The notes under the pieces were generated by a model. It did no database searches and had not been told where the DNA came from. It saw nothing but the letters and a program-made list of their open reading frames with translations. From Homalodisca vitripennis (Eukaryota > Arthropoda > Insecta > Hemiptera > Cicadellidae): a stretch of 64,000 nucleotides of DNA. Position numbers and translations under genes: made by a program. Positions within the stretch are counted from its first letter, which is position 1. Every line of letters begins with the position of its first letter. The stretch spans positions 192,966,001 through 193,030,000 of the forward strand of contig NC_060207.1 of NCBI RefSeq assembly GCF_021130785.1, in the 5' to 3' direction. Below, piece after piece: positions 37,846-51,719 of this stretch.

Positions 37846-38120
37846 ATGTTTTATTTACTTAGCAAAAGAAAATGAGATAACCCATTATTGCACTTAGTCA
37901 TAAAAGGACTTTTGCGCTACTTCCGGAGTGACAAGATATTAAGGATGAAAAGGTTAGGTGAAGGGGATGCCTCCTGATGAGATCCCAAAAGGAGGCATCA
38001 GGAGTATTACCTCAGTCACAGACTGCAGGTAAAGTAGGCTTATTTGCCAACATATTGTACCCCAAGATTGCGGCCAGTGATGGGGTGGAACTTACTTCTT
38101 TGGGGTTGCCCAAATGAAAG
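37846..38120 (+). repeat. Dispersed repeat R1, copy 3 (diverged)
   Basis: Matches the R1 start: a ttttatttacttag block, a cacttagtcataaaaggac block and cttttgcgctacttccgg. Its inverted partner is 51240-51612. A short extra piece of the same motif is at 38815-38855. Confidence 0.65.
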
Positions 38121-40379
38121 TGACACATGGATGTTGCTGACTATATTCAGCATATATTCAACTGACAAATAGATATAAACGAGCCAGGGATATTTTGCAT
38201 TAGTAAATACGTACTACTACATAGTTCCCACATTCTAAACAATCTATATAGAAATATAAATTTACGAAGCCCTATTTTTGAACACAATAAAATTCCAGTA
38301 AAAAACCATTATCAATCATGTCCAGTCAAGTGTGGGAGTCTGAACGTGACACTGGTACACATTAGTCATCAATGACGTCACACTTTTGTATGACCAACAA
38401 AGACATAGCAGTGGTACGTTACAATGCCAACTGGACAAGCTCATAACCCAGTTGTTTACATGGCTGTCATATTTGGATGAATTTGAATTTCACAATACAG
38501 CAGCTACTGTCAGATGAACATACATTGTTTATCACGTCACTGGCAATTCATTTACTCTGTGTTCCCATCTAAAATGTTTGTAATATTTATAAATATCATG
38601 AAAGTCCTACATTTTCATCCCAATATTTTAAAATTTTTAACTGAACTGCAGAAATCATGTTTAGTGATCATAGAATTAAAACAGAACGACCACAATAATA
38701 AAATGCTATTTTAACGGTTTTCCATAATCACATGTAGTATTGTTTCTAGGAACATAAGGACACTGCTATAAGCATCTCTACTTCTATAATTATGTCCAAA
38801 CTGTATACAATGTCATAAAATGTCATAAAAGGACAATTGCGCTACTTCCGACACGATGTTGGGAATGGATTAGGATGAATCAAACAAATTTAGTTTTGGT
38901 TGATTCGCTTTTTGGTAATCTGTAAAATATAAACTTTTCAGATGAGGTAAATCAACAAAATTCGTAAAAACCATATTTTATTTTATTCAAGTGAGATGTG
39001 CCAGCTAAGGATGTTGTTGTCAGTTGCATGCGTAATGAGGAAGCGGAACTTAATTTTTCCTATTTTTAAATTTCGAACGGCTTTCATTGACATAATTAAT
39101 TACAAATAATAACCATCAATAATCAATATCATAACGATAAACTCAGATATTGTTTAAAAAATAAAAATACTATTTTTTAAACGAATTTTAATTTAATGTT
39201 GTAATAATAACTTCTCAATGTTACCTACTAGTTAAGTTTTGTAAAGGTCTTATAAATTTGTATAATTCGCAACCTACTAAAAACTCCCCTTATCATAATA
39301 GCATTTTTTAAAGTAATGATCTAAAAAAAATAATAAATTATTATAATCTAAAACGATTAAATTTTTGTTATAAACTACTTAAAGTGTTTAATATGTACGC
39401 GCGCGTTCGCATACACATTTTTGAAAACTGATAAAATTGAGTTGTAAACTATATAAAATTTGGAAATCGATGTATGCACTCAGATATCATGTTTATATTC
39501 TTAGTTATCATGGCAAGTTATCATAACAAACAAAAAATTATCGCAATACCAAGCATAAAATCAGCAACTTGAAAAGTGAGTATCTCTCTCATCTAATATA
39601 TTCTTATTTAACATTTTATACAAAATAGTGTTACAAACTTTTAAACAAAACATTTTTTCCGTATCTAGAACATACAAATAAACTATTGAGTGTTTATCAT
39701 AAATGTAATTTAAACATACATTAAATAACAATATAACACAACTTTATTTATACGAGTATCATTCAATATATTTTCATTCAACTGTAAATAGACATCAATA
39801 TTTAAATTCTCATTCTCTCGATCGTATTAGTTTGCGTGGTATGTTTTAAAAACGCGAAAGTAACACTATTCAGCATCATTAGCAATATACTCCAGTTTTC
39901 AGTTAGTTGTCACACAACACTTAATATTGCAGTGATGTGTCACGAAACATACTGAGACCAAATGTTAACTGACGATCACCAGAGTAAATAGACATCAGTA
40001 GGATTTTGAAAGATTTCATCAAACAAAAATTTTGATTTACTTTTTATATAAAAATTGTATATATTATAACTTGTATAAATCTTATACAAATTTTTAACTT
40101 TTGCTTCCAACTTTATACAATTATTTTTATAAATATCACGTTTTAATTGAAACAAGTATAACACATTTTTTGCCTAACTCGATTAAAAAAATGTTTTTTT
40201 TATTAAATAAATGACCTAGGAACAGAAACATGCTAACGACGAAAAATAAAAATACACCTTATCACAATTATTTATACTTATGTATTACTATCTCGAATGT
40301 TTCAGTTTCAGATAGGTTGTAGGATTTATATGTTTAATTAATTAGCAACGAAAATATCACAAAACGTGGATGAAGTAGA

Positions 40380-40500
40380 ATAGTAACTTCGTGACCTGTC
40401 CGTTACAGTCCTTTTCATTATAAAGCACGTACTTCTGTAACAATAAATCCTTCTAAACAATCAGGCGTGCCTTTCAGTAATCCCCTTGTTCTTATAAGAT
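40380..40500. repeat. Conserved block CNE-e in copy C
   Basis: cattataaagcacgtacttc then tgtaacaataaatcct and a ggcgtgcctttcagtaat end; close to 9140-9260 and 24480-24570. Confidence 0.7.
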
Positions 40501-40783
40501 AGGATCTAAAAACCTTCAAATATGATCAATAATTGAAATATTTAAATTTTAATACAATTTTTCTGGTTCTATTTTAGGTTTTGTGCGATTATATAATATA
40601 ATAAAGTAATATAATATATTATATATCTATATATACTATATGATAATATAAAATAATAATACAATTCTCAACAACCTAAGTTGGTCAAAAAGTGTCAACT
40701 TCCGTCTTTTAGTTTAATTTTCTATTTAAGGTGTTTCAAGTGTCATAATTAAGATTGACTAGTGTTCCGAAGAAAAAAATATA

Positions 40784-40786
<3 letters not shown>

Positions 40787-40824
<38 letters not shown>
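40787..40824. repeat. (TA)n microsatellite
   Basis: About 19 AT units. The small - strand frame over it is a by-product. Confidence 0.95.
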
Positions 40825-40826
<2 letters not shown>

Positions 40827-43185
40827 AGAAAAATAAACTTCGATTATAAAGCGTATACTTAGGGGAAGAGTGTGCCATCCCTTTGCTTTTCCTTTAACTA
40901 CAGTAAAGTTTTTTAGTAAAGACTTTAATTTTTGCATTAAGTTTCAATTGTATGTAGACAATACTGAGTTTGTCGCTGAGCGTTAGTGATGCCTATTAAT
41001 CAGTAAAATAACTCAATATCCACATGTTTATGTATTAAGTGTTTTACAATTGAAGAAAAGAGTTGATTTCAATTCCCTAAATACAATGTTATACACATTT
41101 GTAACGACAGAAAATGCCCGAACTTCTATTGTAGTTTAAAACCATCCACGTAAATAGAAAAAACTTTAATTTAAATTAAAAACCGAAATAGAGTAAAATA
41201 TACGTAAATAGTAAAACAGCGAAACTGTCCTTTTACTTTTTTACACTAGGATCAAAAGATTTCTTCCTTGGAACAAAAAGAGCACATGTACAAAGTTTCA
41301 AGTCTCTAGGAACTTTATATCAATAGTTATCGCACAGATGGGTAGACGGACAATTTCCTTCAAGAATTATAAATAACACAAAATACACATCTCAAACTAG
41401 TCAGAACTGTGAAAGCATGGATGTGGTTTTATTAATTATTATCTTATAATAAAGACATAAATACGTTGCATAGTCATGTAAAATTTCAAAAGCACTTAAT
41501 TTTTAATTTTCATTCATTACCACAATCCAGACATTAATATTCGACATGGATCGAATTTATATTAATTTCAGCATACCGGAAAGAAAATGCGGGTATATTG
41601 GCTCTAATATTAGTATCGATATCACCAGAATAGAATGTTTCGTCCAACAATCTAATTAGTATTTAAACCCGATATTGCCCACAGGGATTGGCTTGGCTTA
41701 GTTACAGTAATAAATTACTTCCCCAAACCAGATTAAGCTATTGATGTTTATAATTACATGAACGTGTAATTCCTCCGTATTAATTAACCGTTTTATTTCT
41801 AAATATTAAATAAAATATAACCATATATCCTTTGTTAAGTAAATTTGTATTGTTTCAACTAAGTTTATGCAGTTAGGAAAAATATAATTACCATTTTTAA
41901 GATTCCGACGTAAATAATTAATTACGATCTGTCTGTAAGAGGAATACTTAAGTAGGATGATTCTTAGTAGTAGCTTAGACCAATTAGTCGTACATCAGTG
42001 GTAGTTCATTCTTTTTTTACTTTTAACAATTATTTAAAAGAGTGCAGATATTTCTTTCTTAGAAAATAGAAGTAGTCGAGTTAACCTGATCTAGAAACCC
42101 GTAAAGTAATCTTACTTGATCATGTTTTATCTACCAGGATCAGCCATTATCGATTCTGTGTAATACTACTACCATTACAACAACTCTTGCCATAACCTGT
42201 TACACTCTAATTATACTTCTATCACACATTACCGTGCATTAATTTTCATCATTACTGGAAAATAAATGAAAATGAATTGAGGGAATTGCATTAACTTAGG
42301 ACAATAATTAATTTTTCAGTACACTATCATTATCTTCTCTTGTACACAGTCACTTGGTATGCGGTTTTCTTTAAGATTGTAGCCTAGCAGTTCGTTTTCG
42401 ATCGATCGGTCTTGGTCGGGATGGTGACAAAATAGTAGCTCTTTATAATATTTCCAGAGGACATATTATATAGGAGGAAACGTTAAGAATTAATTTTATA
42501 ATATGTCCTAAATACATAACTTTCGAGATAAAAGTGTGGATTTTTACAGTATTTACCTGAATCATAGGTTTCTAGAGAAACATGTTTGATTAATTTTGTA
42601 TGAATTGAAGACTTTTTTAAATAAATAATTAATAAGAAAGTTACAAGATTATCAATATAATATTTCTTATTTTCGGAGAATTTTTATAAATAAAAAATAT
42701 GTAACTCCCTCTTGTCACCTCTTCTATATATACTGATGACAAGAGTATATCCAGATATCCAGATCTTCTTGCACATGTATGTTCGTTATTATCCAACCCA
42801 GTGACTGATAGGACTATCTGAGGAAATAATATATTTCTCTATATGGACAAAACGACTTCACAGATCTACGGAAGCTGTTGGAAATCAGGAAGACTGTTCA
42901 CCATTCCGCACGTAGGGAAATCAATTTCGTCAAAACTGTTTGCTACCAGTACTAAATCTCTTGTCTTGGTGGTATAAACAAAAATCGTTACCAGCTTATA
43001 AAAATAAATCTCAATTTAAGAAAATATGTCATAATAAAAACCTTGTTTTGCTAATTTTATGGGTCGACTGTGTACCATGGAAACGGCAACGTATCAAAAC
43101 GTGGTACTGTGAAGTCTGCCTGAGTTTTCTTCCCATAAGTAATGGAATAGACGACTCTCAAGAGATTCGCCGACGATCTAGAGAG
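40825..43185. other. AT-rich stretch; no gene recognised
   Basis: Only a weak R2-like segment (about 41250-41350, fragments caagtctctaggaact and atcgcacagatgggtagac) is seen. No ORF is supported. Confidence 0.45.
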
Positions 43186-44034
43186 TAGCTGCTTGCTTCA
43201 GTAGAACACACTATATCGTCAATGGTCTATAGTGAATAGTTTTTATATATTGGATAATATATAAAGACTGTATAAAAAGCATTCAACTTAGTTTGTGACA
43301 AGGCTAAACTTCATCCCTCCGTGACATGACACTTTCTTGTACATTCGCCTTTAATTTGTCCCTGTAAATTGACGGTCTCAAAATGGTAACTGTATGCCTA
43401 AAATGCTGAGCAGAATGAAAGATATTTAGTTTTCTTACCAGCAAACATTGTAGTTTTATTAAACATTTAGGAGCAGTTAATGCAGGTTGAAAATTTTATA
43501 CCTTTTCAAGTAGTGTAAATATCCATATTTTTACACTAATACAAAATAAATAATAAGAAATTGTATTTATAGGCAGTGGTTCCTTACTACATGATGAAAG
43601 CATTAACCATTTTTTTTAATACCAAAGACTAAAATATTTTGATATTCTCCATATTATAAATGATTTTAATTTGGGAATAAAGAGCGCTCCAAATTTGAAA
43701 AAATGTTTTAGGAAGTTTCATTGATGGCAGTGAAATATTTTAACTCTCACTGTCTTAAATTTTTATCTATTCAATTGAATATAAATCTATACAATTTCTA
43801 AGCTAATTTGATGAATCATGAATTCGTCCAATCATACTACATACAAGGTAAGAGTACTTCATGCCACGTTTCGCACAATAGGTTTCGCTAAGGTAAATAC
43901 AACATTTCAAGTCTACAGCTATATGTACCACATCGTAAAACGTTGTATGATTGTATTCAATTTGTTTTCAAATTGATCTTTTCTATGATTTTGTTGTTGC
44001 CATCAGTTTTGCCCCTGAGAAAAATTATCACCAT

Positions 44035-44225
44035 TCAGCTAAATCCCATGGAGAGAAATGCACTATGGTCTAACTCGATGTAGTCTATGTGGATACGAAG
44101 TTACATGAAAAGTTTCTAGTGTGTAGGTCAGTTTCTTCTCGAAATATTGAGACAGTTACAGATATATACACATAGACAGAAATGAAATTGAATTTTACCA
44201 TCTTCTCGAGCGATAAAGCGATAGG
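44035..44225 (+). repeat. Dispersed repeat R2 near copy C
   Basis: atcccatggagagaaatgca, a taggtcagtttcttctcgaa block and a ctcgagcgataaagcgatag-like end. It lies before block CNE-g here but after it in A and B, so it is either rearranged or an independent insertion. Confidence 0.55.
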
Positions 44226-44929
44226 AGTCTATTAATCAATTAAGTAAAGCTTTCCATAAACAGTTATAATTTATTTATTTCTATACTATTATAAAATAAT
44301 TATTGACTTGATAGTGGTTAAATACAATAGCACCAAGAATTTTACATATAACTAGTACAGTGCAACAAAGTTTAACCTCATATTCAAAATAATAAAATCA
44401 AGTGAGTTATAAAGGAAGAAAGAGATTTCTAGTTGTTTTCACATTACAATATTCCAATAACTCGATGTAATACTACTGGTAAATTCTACTCTAACCGACA
44501 ATATATTATTTCAGTTACAATTATGACTTTATTATTATTCGTCATTACTACAATAATTGGATAATTGAATTACATTGGTCAGTAGATCGTATGTCGTCCA
44601 TTTACGCAAATGTGTAAGCAGAGAAGGTAGTTTTTAATTGAAGTGCTGGAACCAACAAATTGTTATTCCAGTTACAGTTGTGGTGTTTTAATTACTAGAA
44701 TAGTAGGTAGTGTTACTTGAATTCGAGAAATATAAATCGCGTAGTAGAACATACATAATCACTTTTCCTAAAATTTTGTACTGTGGAAGCAATTAACTAT
44801 TTTTTAGATATATTAATTATTAAATCCTATACTGATAACAATTATTGAAAAAAGTATCGAAATACTTGCATCAACCAATCTCATAGGAAGATCTTGTCAA
44901 TGTCTTTAGCTCATGACACGAGCAACTCC

Positions 44930-45075
44930 ATTTAAGTACTGTGAGATGGATTATTCCAGTAAATCTGATAAAAGCGAGTAACAGAGTTTTCCACTCTTTC
45001 AACAATCAGTTTGCTTTTACTATCATATTGTTCTACAACGTTTATAACCCTCATGAAAAGATGCTTTCAACTACA
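44930..45075. other. Conserved block CNE-g in copy C (decayed)
   Basis: Keeps gcgagtaacagagttttcca and ctctttcaaca. The ttactc arm is ttctac here. On the - strand the small frame contains a stop (MIVKAN then TGA), so the peptide is not kept. Confidence 0.6.
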
Positions 45076-45500
45076 AGTATTTTATGATTCCCCATTTAAG
45101 TTTATGAATTCCAGATTAATTTGTTAATAAACGGATATAACCACTGATTTAAAGTAAACAAAAGTAAAGAGCCATCAATTTACTATATTTTAATAAAATT
45201 GCTTTTAAATAAGTAAAATGCTACGTCCGAAACCAAGAAAGGTAAAATATTTAGTAGCTGTGAGTAGAGACACACGAGATGTTTTCATTATTGAGTATAG
45301 CTTTCGGCCAGGTGACACTGAAGTGGTATTTTAGGCTGTTTTCACTTAGCCTCTCACACGCTCTGTTGATTTAAGAGCCACTCTGAGGTATTCGATATAC
45401 ATCGGTGTTGTATCTGATGTAGTTCAGCTCCTTTGATGTGATCACTTCCAGATTCTCTTTTGAAACCACGCAATTTAGGCTAAATCTTTTTGTAAATCAA

Positions 45501-48430
45501 TTTAAGTGAAGTGATGTAACATGGAATTATACTCTAAGTTACTGACAACAAACCAAAATGCTTGAACATAGCTTGTATATAACATATACATTTAAACTAC
45601 TGTACACTAATTGTGTAGCTTTAATACATGTATTCTCTCTAGCTGTACGTGTGGTGAGATCTACTAGTATCAATAATGTTTATTTCCAAAGTATATTACA
45701 ATCATTTTTTAATACAAAAATATATCACAAAAGTAGATAAAAGTAAAATGGATAAGCAGCTATGAGCTAATAGCTCAGTTGAGGTTGTCGTCACTAATTA
45801 ATTAAAGGCAGATGCGCCTGGCAGCTCCTTGTAATTCTGTACCATCACTCTAATTGTGCACTATAAAATGCGTTATACGATAACGGTAATATTGAGTAAA
45901 ACTCAAGACTGTACGAATTTAATTGGATAATTGATATAAATTGGAGTACCCTTGAAGGAGTTCCCTCTCTTACAGATTACAAAAAGACAACATCTAGTTG
46001 TTTGATTCCCCTTCATACCATCTGTCTTTAGACAAGCAATTCGTGTATGGTTGTTTATTTTAATAACTGAAATACAAAGAAATCTTTAGGACAAAATACC
46101 TCAAACGTTTTCGAACATTATTAAATTTTCAGATTCATCAAAGCAGTTTTAATATAATGTTTAAAATAATTGTAGCCCTTCTTATTTATGTGTACTGAAT
46201 GAATAGTGTTATCTGTAGAGTCAACCAAAGTAACTCAACCTAAAGTTTTTGTCAAAAATTTCACGATATTATTTCGAATGTAGGACATGCAGTACGGGTC
46301 ACGAGATTCCATGCGGTCTCCTACACGCGCGAGAGGGAAACTGAGGTTGTCAAGTAGGGGAAGCGGTGGAGGGGACCTTACTCATAGACTGAACAAAAAC
46401 AAAAGGACACAAATTTGATAATATATTTCCCCAGATTCTTTAGGAAACCCCTATGAAATATGGAACCTACCATAGTTCTGAAAGGTATAAATATAATACA
46501 TGAAATTCTACTCAAACTTAAATACTTTGTATAATTTTTCTGTTGTAGAATAATACTGGAACTATTTCAAGTTAGTTGTTTTGGAACAAGTTACTTGTAA
46601 TTCCCATGACACTGAAAGTTAAAGCTCTTCCTACACTGAAAAAGGTGAAAAGCCAGTATTTCCACTTGATATACAAAGTTTTTTACACTTGACTTACTTA
46701 AGGTTCAACAATTATAATACATATGAAGGATCTACCACAATTTGTACCTACTAAACCAGCGTATTATTTTAAATGATAATAAACCAAGTATGTTAAAAAA
46801 TTATTATATGTCGATAGTAAATTTCATTATATAATGTCAGGTAGCTAAAATTGGTATTTCAATTTATTGTATGATATAAAGTTTTAAAATAAGACTATAA
46901 TATAACAGTATGTTAGTAGTACAAATAATCTAAACAAGGTGCTTAACAAATTTATGTTGATAGTTCATATCTTCTACTTTAAAGTACTCAAGAATAAATA
47001 TTTATTGACTTATCAAGGTATTTAGTTTGATAAAAATTAGAAATTTATTTAATAAACTTTGGAACGTGGTATTATGGTGCAAACAGTGTATCTTTACGAC
47101 TATTATCTTATGCATGATAGAAAAGTATTGTTTTGACGTCTTGTTCTAAAGAAGCAGATAGCATAGATATGTTATAACATACATAATTTTAAACTTTGAT
47201 ATGAAGTAAAAATAGGAATTTCAAAAGTTAAGAAAAAGATTGTTGATGGATAGATTGAGTCTATGAGGAACTGAGATGGTTTTGATTATATATCTGGCAT
47301 TTTCAACACATTTAATAATGTACCAAAAAATTTATATTTATGTACCATTTCCCGGTTCGAATTGTATAGTTATAGTTCAATATCGATCTAGATAAGCAGA
47401 ACATGTTGGAGAACCTTGAATTGTTTCTTTTTATGTAAGGGAACAACTTATAGACAACAATTAGGACAGAATATACGTTGTTTATTTTGCAGCTGTCAGT
47501 ACGTTGCTTGCGTGATTGAGAAAATGAGAGGTATGAAATAAACAAAAATACCCATATTGCACCATAAAATCCTTTAAGGATACTGATTCCAATGACTTGG
47601 GTGGCAAATAGCTCATAACTCTCCTGTTCGTGGCACTGTACAACAGAAATTTTATAGGATTGAATGGAGAAGCTCAGAGCACGATCCATGTTTATCTAAA
47701 ACTGATCCTAACAAGCAGACAGTTTTCCATGATTTTTTTCTAAAAAATGGGAGTATTGTTGGTTTTGTAGAAACTTAGTCGATATTACCAACTTTAACAG
47801 CAACGAAGAGCATGATTTTAATAATTCCAACATAAAATAATGGAGATATGTGTTTATTTGGAACGTATAATCGAGATTTTATTTCAATCACGCGTACTAC
47901 AACTAACTTAAATTAATTTCTTATATTACTAAATTATTCTATTATTTGATTCTAAAAGTCGTTAGATAACCAAAGATTTAATTGATTTTGTAATATTATT
48001 TCATCAGTATACTCTGTTTAATGAAATTAAAGTAAACAGCACATAGCGGAGTGTAACACATATAATGAATTAATTTAAAATCAGTACAGGTAATTTAGTA
48101 TTCAAGCGTTCAATACTCAATTGAAACATTGCAAATATGAAGAGAAGTTATGTTATTTTGTTATTTTAAACTTAGTTTATGTAAATGTTGGGAAAAAATT
48201 GAATTTTTCATTTTAAATTTTGTTTAAAATTCCATTTACATTTTAATTTCAAATACCACCATTCATTTTTTTTCATTCTACACCATTTAATTACTTTGCT
48301 TAAGTGAACGCTATGGGAATTTTATTTCTTCATTTTTTGTTTATTTTAAAGAGAAGCATTAACTTAGTTTTTATTTGATGAACAAAGATAGAATAACTTG
48401 GCCATTGTGTTTGGTGAAATTTTATAGGGG
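45501..48430. other. Left part of the inversion junction; no gene supported
   Basis: Not matched to other parts of the window. About 46290-46380 is unusually G+C-rich for the window and purine-rich (cgcgcgagagggaaactgag). An ATG-started - strand frame of 125 codons (47312-47689) is the longest outside transposons, but its composition is what AT-rich DNA gives by chance and it resembles nothing I know. Confidence 0.45.
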
Positions 48431-48437
48431 ATATTTC

Positions 48438-48451
48438 ACCGCCTAGGCGGT
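48438..48451. repeat. Perfect 14-bp palindrome accgcctaggcggt
   Basis: A GC-rich perfect palindrome in AT-rich DNA, about 90 bp before the minisatellite. Confidence 0.75.
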
Positions 48452-48539
48452 AGTCTCAGTAGTATATTATAGATGAAGTAAAGTCTAAAGCAAAAAGAGA
48501 ATTTATGAAATTGTATGAGTTTACAAAATCTGGGAGACA

Positions 48540-49260
48540 GGCTGAGAGCTGCTAGATGACGTAAGATACCAGAGAGGTTAATAACTATCTGAATTAAAAT
48601 ACCAGGATGATTGAGACCTTCTCGGGACCGAGAGCTACCAAAGGCTGGAAAATATCGGAGGCTGGGAACTGTCGGTGGCTCAAAAACTTCAGAGTTTGAG
48701 AGCTGTAAGTGTTTTCTAGCTTCTAATTCTGAGTACAACCTGAAATAGGAAGCTCCTATAGTTCTAGACCTCCCAGAGGCCGGAATCGTTCATAATTTGA
48801 ATTGCATAATTCTGCCATGGAACGGTATAAACAGATGCAATGAAGTATGAAACGCAAAGAAGAAATTTAGGAAATGTCAGGAATTACCAGGTACTTGAGG
48901 CTGAAAACTCCTAGAGACCAGAAGATACCAGAGGTTAATAGTTGTTTGAAGTCAATGACTGGGATGATTGTCACCTTTTAGGGACAAATATCCTTCTCGG
49001 GACCAACAGCTACCAAAGGCTGGAAACTACCGGGAGCTTCAGAAGCTCAGAACTCCCAGAGTTGAAGAGCTTTAAGGGAGCTTGAAAATTTCGAGTGTAA
49101 CTAGAAAATCCTAAAGGTATGAATGAACCACTCAGAGTCCAGAATCTCTCATAATTTTAATTCTGCTAGAGGACGGCTGCTGTCAAATGCTGAGAACTTC
49201 TAATTGCTGAATGTCTCAGGGTTTAGGGCTTTCAAAGACAATGATCAGCCAGAGGTCTGA
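48540..49260. repeat. Degenerate minisatellite, about 20-bp motif in two 360-375-bp blocks
   Basis: The motif is a purine-rich phrase like ggctgggaact or aaaggctggaaact, repeated with variation. The block around ccttctcgggacc recurs (48617 and 48992), as do gaggttaata (about 48574 and 48933) and a cagag..ccggaatc-like block (48774 and 49133). The offset is 359-375 bp, so a block duplication overlies the short motif. Confidence 0.72.
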
Positions 49261-50355
49261 AGTATGTAGATTCTTGACACGATAAAAGAATCAGGTGGTT
49301 TATTGACTTACCTAAAGTTTTAATGAACCTGTATTATTTATTAACCACATCGTAACTCTGCCTGAACTTTTGGTCGGTGAGCCAAAACATCTTGTTTTTA
49401 ATTTCTTTCCTTAATTTATTTAATAGATGTAGTAAAAGCAGCACACTTAAGTAGTGGTGTTAAGTACTATGAGTTTTATTGCTATCGTGCCGTTAATCAG
49501 GTGGTTTTATTGCCCCTCTGAAGGAGTGTAGAAACTTTCATTAACAGATTGTGCTTAGAGATATTACCTGTAACTTATTAGATTAATCTTGATATGTTTA
49601 ATTGCTTGTACATAAATTTAATTTAACAATATGACAGGGTATTATACTTTACAACAACGGTATTTAACACCATGGTTTTATTTAAGTGTAATACAAATTA
49701 ATTGTTATAAATTGTATTTTTCATCGTGATACATGAAGAAATTTAGTATTGGAAATGAAATAGATTAAATTATTCTTTAACCAATTTAAAATTAAGATTT
49801 ATCACGTAAATGCATTACATAACGTTGACTAAACACGCATTTAACATTATATTATAACAGTATAGTGGTTTTTAAGTAAGAAATCGTTTGAAAAGATGTG
49901 TTTTTAGAAAAGGTGATAATTTAAAATGTGAATTTTAAATTTTATACAATAGTATTAAAGGTCAAAGTTTTAAATAATTCTTTATTTAAGATTGAATTTA
50001 CTAACTAAACAAACCTTTAATTCAGGATAAATATCTGTACGAATTTATATTACATAATTCTTAGTGACATATAAATATTTCACGTCACTAACACTCATAG
50101 CAAGTGTTAGACAACAATAATGAACACCCAAAAATAAAGAGGTGTCACTTTATTCTTTTACGTGACACACATCCGTCTGTCAACCTTTTAGACTCATCCA
50201 CAGAGGACTGAATAGCATGTATTAGGACGTGAGGTAAAACCATCGGTAACCGCTCTGTAATACAAGGAGTAGGTAATTTCAAAGGCAAAGGCGTTTTAAT
50301 TTATTACACTAAACGTTAATAAGAAATAGAGTCCTTACCTACCCGTTTGCAAGTT
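49261..50355. other. Stretch without recognised features
   Basis: AT-rich with no supported gene or repeat boundary. Confidence 0.45.
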
Positions 50356-50359
50356 TGTG

Positions 50360-50430
50360 TGACATGTCCACGAATCGAACCCGCGACCCCTCGGACCACA
50401 GCTGCAAACCTTTCGCTTATTCTACGGTTA
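50360..50430 (-). repeat. tRNA-like SINE fragment (B box)
   Basis: Read on the - strand it contains ctgtggtccgaggggtcgc followed by gggttcgattcgtgg, which includes a Pol III B-box-like core (GGTTCGATTC) in a T-arm-like context. No full cloverleaf, anticodon arm or acceptor pairing is evident, so a tRNA-derived SINE or tRNA relic is more likely than a functional tRNA. Confidence 0.5.
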
Positions 50431-51239
50431 AGATCGTAGTAATATTTAATTGTAGGTTACAAATCTTACCGTTCTATGTTATGAATAATGTTTATAACAT
50501 TTTAAGTAAGATAGTCCATTTAACTGAACTGTAAACGTTTGTAACATAAGGTTCTCGTATCGTAGTTTATGAGTCTCTCAGACTTTGTCAGTTACTGCCG
50601 CAATAAAGAATAAACTTCCTGTTTAAATGTAAATTTTATCGATTTCAGTGTGATACTAAACCTCTCAATCTGATCAGAAACATTTCGTTATTCCAATACT
50701 ATTAAGATAATCAGTTTAGAGTTATTACCGACAATTTTTAGATTAAAATGTAAATAAATCTACATCACACAATCTACATAAATAAATAATAATATGAGTT
50801 CTACAAAATTTGAGTTTTTTATTAAAATAAAGTTTATTAATAATTAAATTATATGACTCTAAGGAACTTACACATATTTTTATTAAACAATTGTAGAAAA
50901 GGTTTGTTTATTATTTCAATCCAACTTTTGTCTTTTGATTTTCCACAAAAAGGATATTTAACAATACAGAAGATGTTTTTTACTAAGATCATATTTTCTG
51001 ATATAAAAAATATTATTTATATGTTACGTTTAAAACAGTAATGTAATCAAAACAACTACTGCTTATTATGAGTACATTTCATCAACTTCAAACATATTAA
51101 ACGTAACGTAGTATGACCGCCCTCTTATTAGAATTTTGGTATTTTGTCCTTAATTTTAGAACATTTACCGGTTTTTTAACAAAACAATAATTTTTAGTTT
51201 TGAATGAAGAAATATAAATTTAGCAGCCCAAACCAATTA
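50431..51239. other. Stretch without recognised features
   Basis: Very AT-rich; no gene supported. Confidence 0.45.
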
Positions 51240-51612
51240 AATATATATGACTTGATGTCCACCCCATAACTTATATTGCGGTAACATCCGTTGGTCAATA
51301 AGTCTATTTTATTGCAGAGGATAGCTATTGAAATGGATAGAGATCCTTTAATGTAAACATGGGGCAACATGCCTTCACGTTTGACTGGAAGAGTATAGTA
51401 CAGAGTTAACCTTCCCTTCTTCTAAGGTCGTATGGCTGAGGTAATACTTGTCATCGCTCTTAATGGGATCTTGAAAGAAGGCGGCCCCTGACTAAAGCCT
51501 TATTTCTACTCAATATCCTGTTACTACGGAAGTAGCAAAAATATTATTTTATACTTATTTGCAATTATGAGTTATCTCATTATCTTGTTTTAAGTGAAAA
51601 GAAAGTAAATAA
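51240..51612 (-). repeat. Dispersed repeat R1, copy 4 (diverged, inverted)
   Basis: Partner of 37846-38120: a ttactacggaagtagcaaa block, gttatctcatt and an atgtccaccccataactta block. Confidence 0.6.
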
Positions 51613-51719
51613 AAATGTGTGAAGAGTCAACATTATAATTATTGGAATAAAATATTAATCCATAAGATATCATCACAATCTTTTCAATTAATCGATTTCA
51701 TTTCTAGTATAATACAACG

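Larger units (their letters stand above)
37560..45500 (+). repeat. Macro-repeat unit, copy C (eroded)
   Basis: Landmarks in + order: 37590-37690 (A 3030-3130), 38325-38410 (A 3771-3855), 40380-40500 (A 9140-9260), 43190-43330 (B 26660-26940), 44930-45075 (A 12155-12340), 45290-45470 (A 13680-13800). Several stretches between them (38860-40370, 40825-43180) show no match to A or B that I can see. They hold no gene, only AT-rich sequence and a (TA)n. Confidence 0.68.

Noticed and set aside
47312..47689. 125-codon ATG-started - strand frame
   Set aside because: About one frame of this length is expected by chance in 64 kb of AT-rich DNA; no recognisable domain, and composition is typical of random AT-rich translation.
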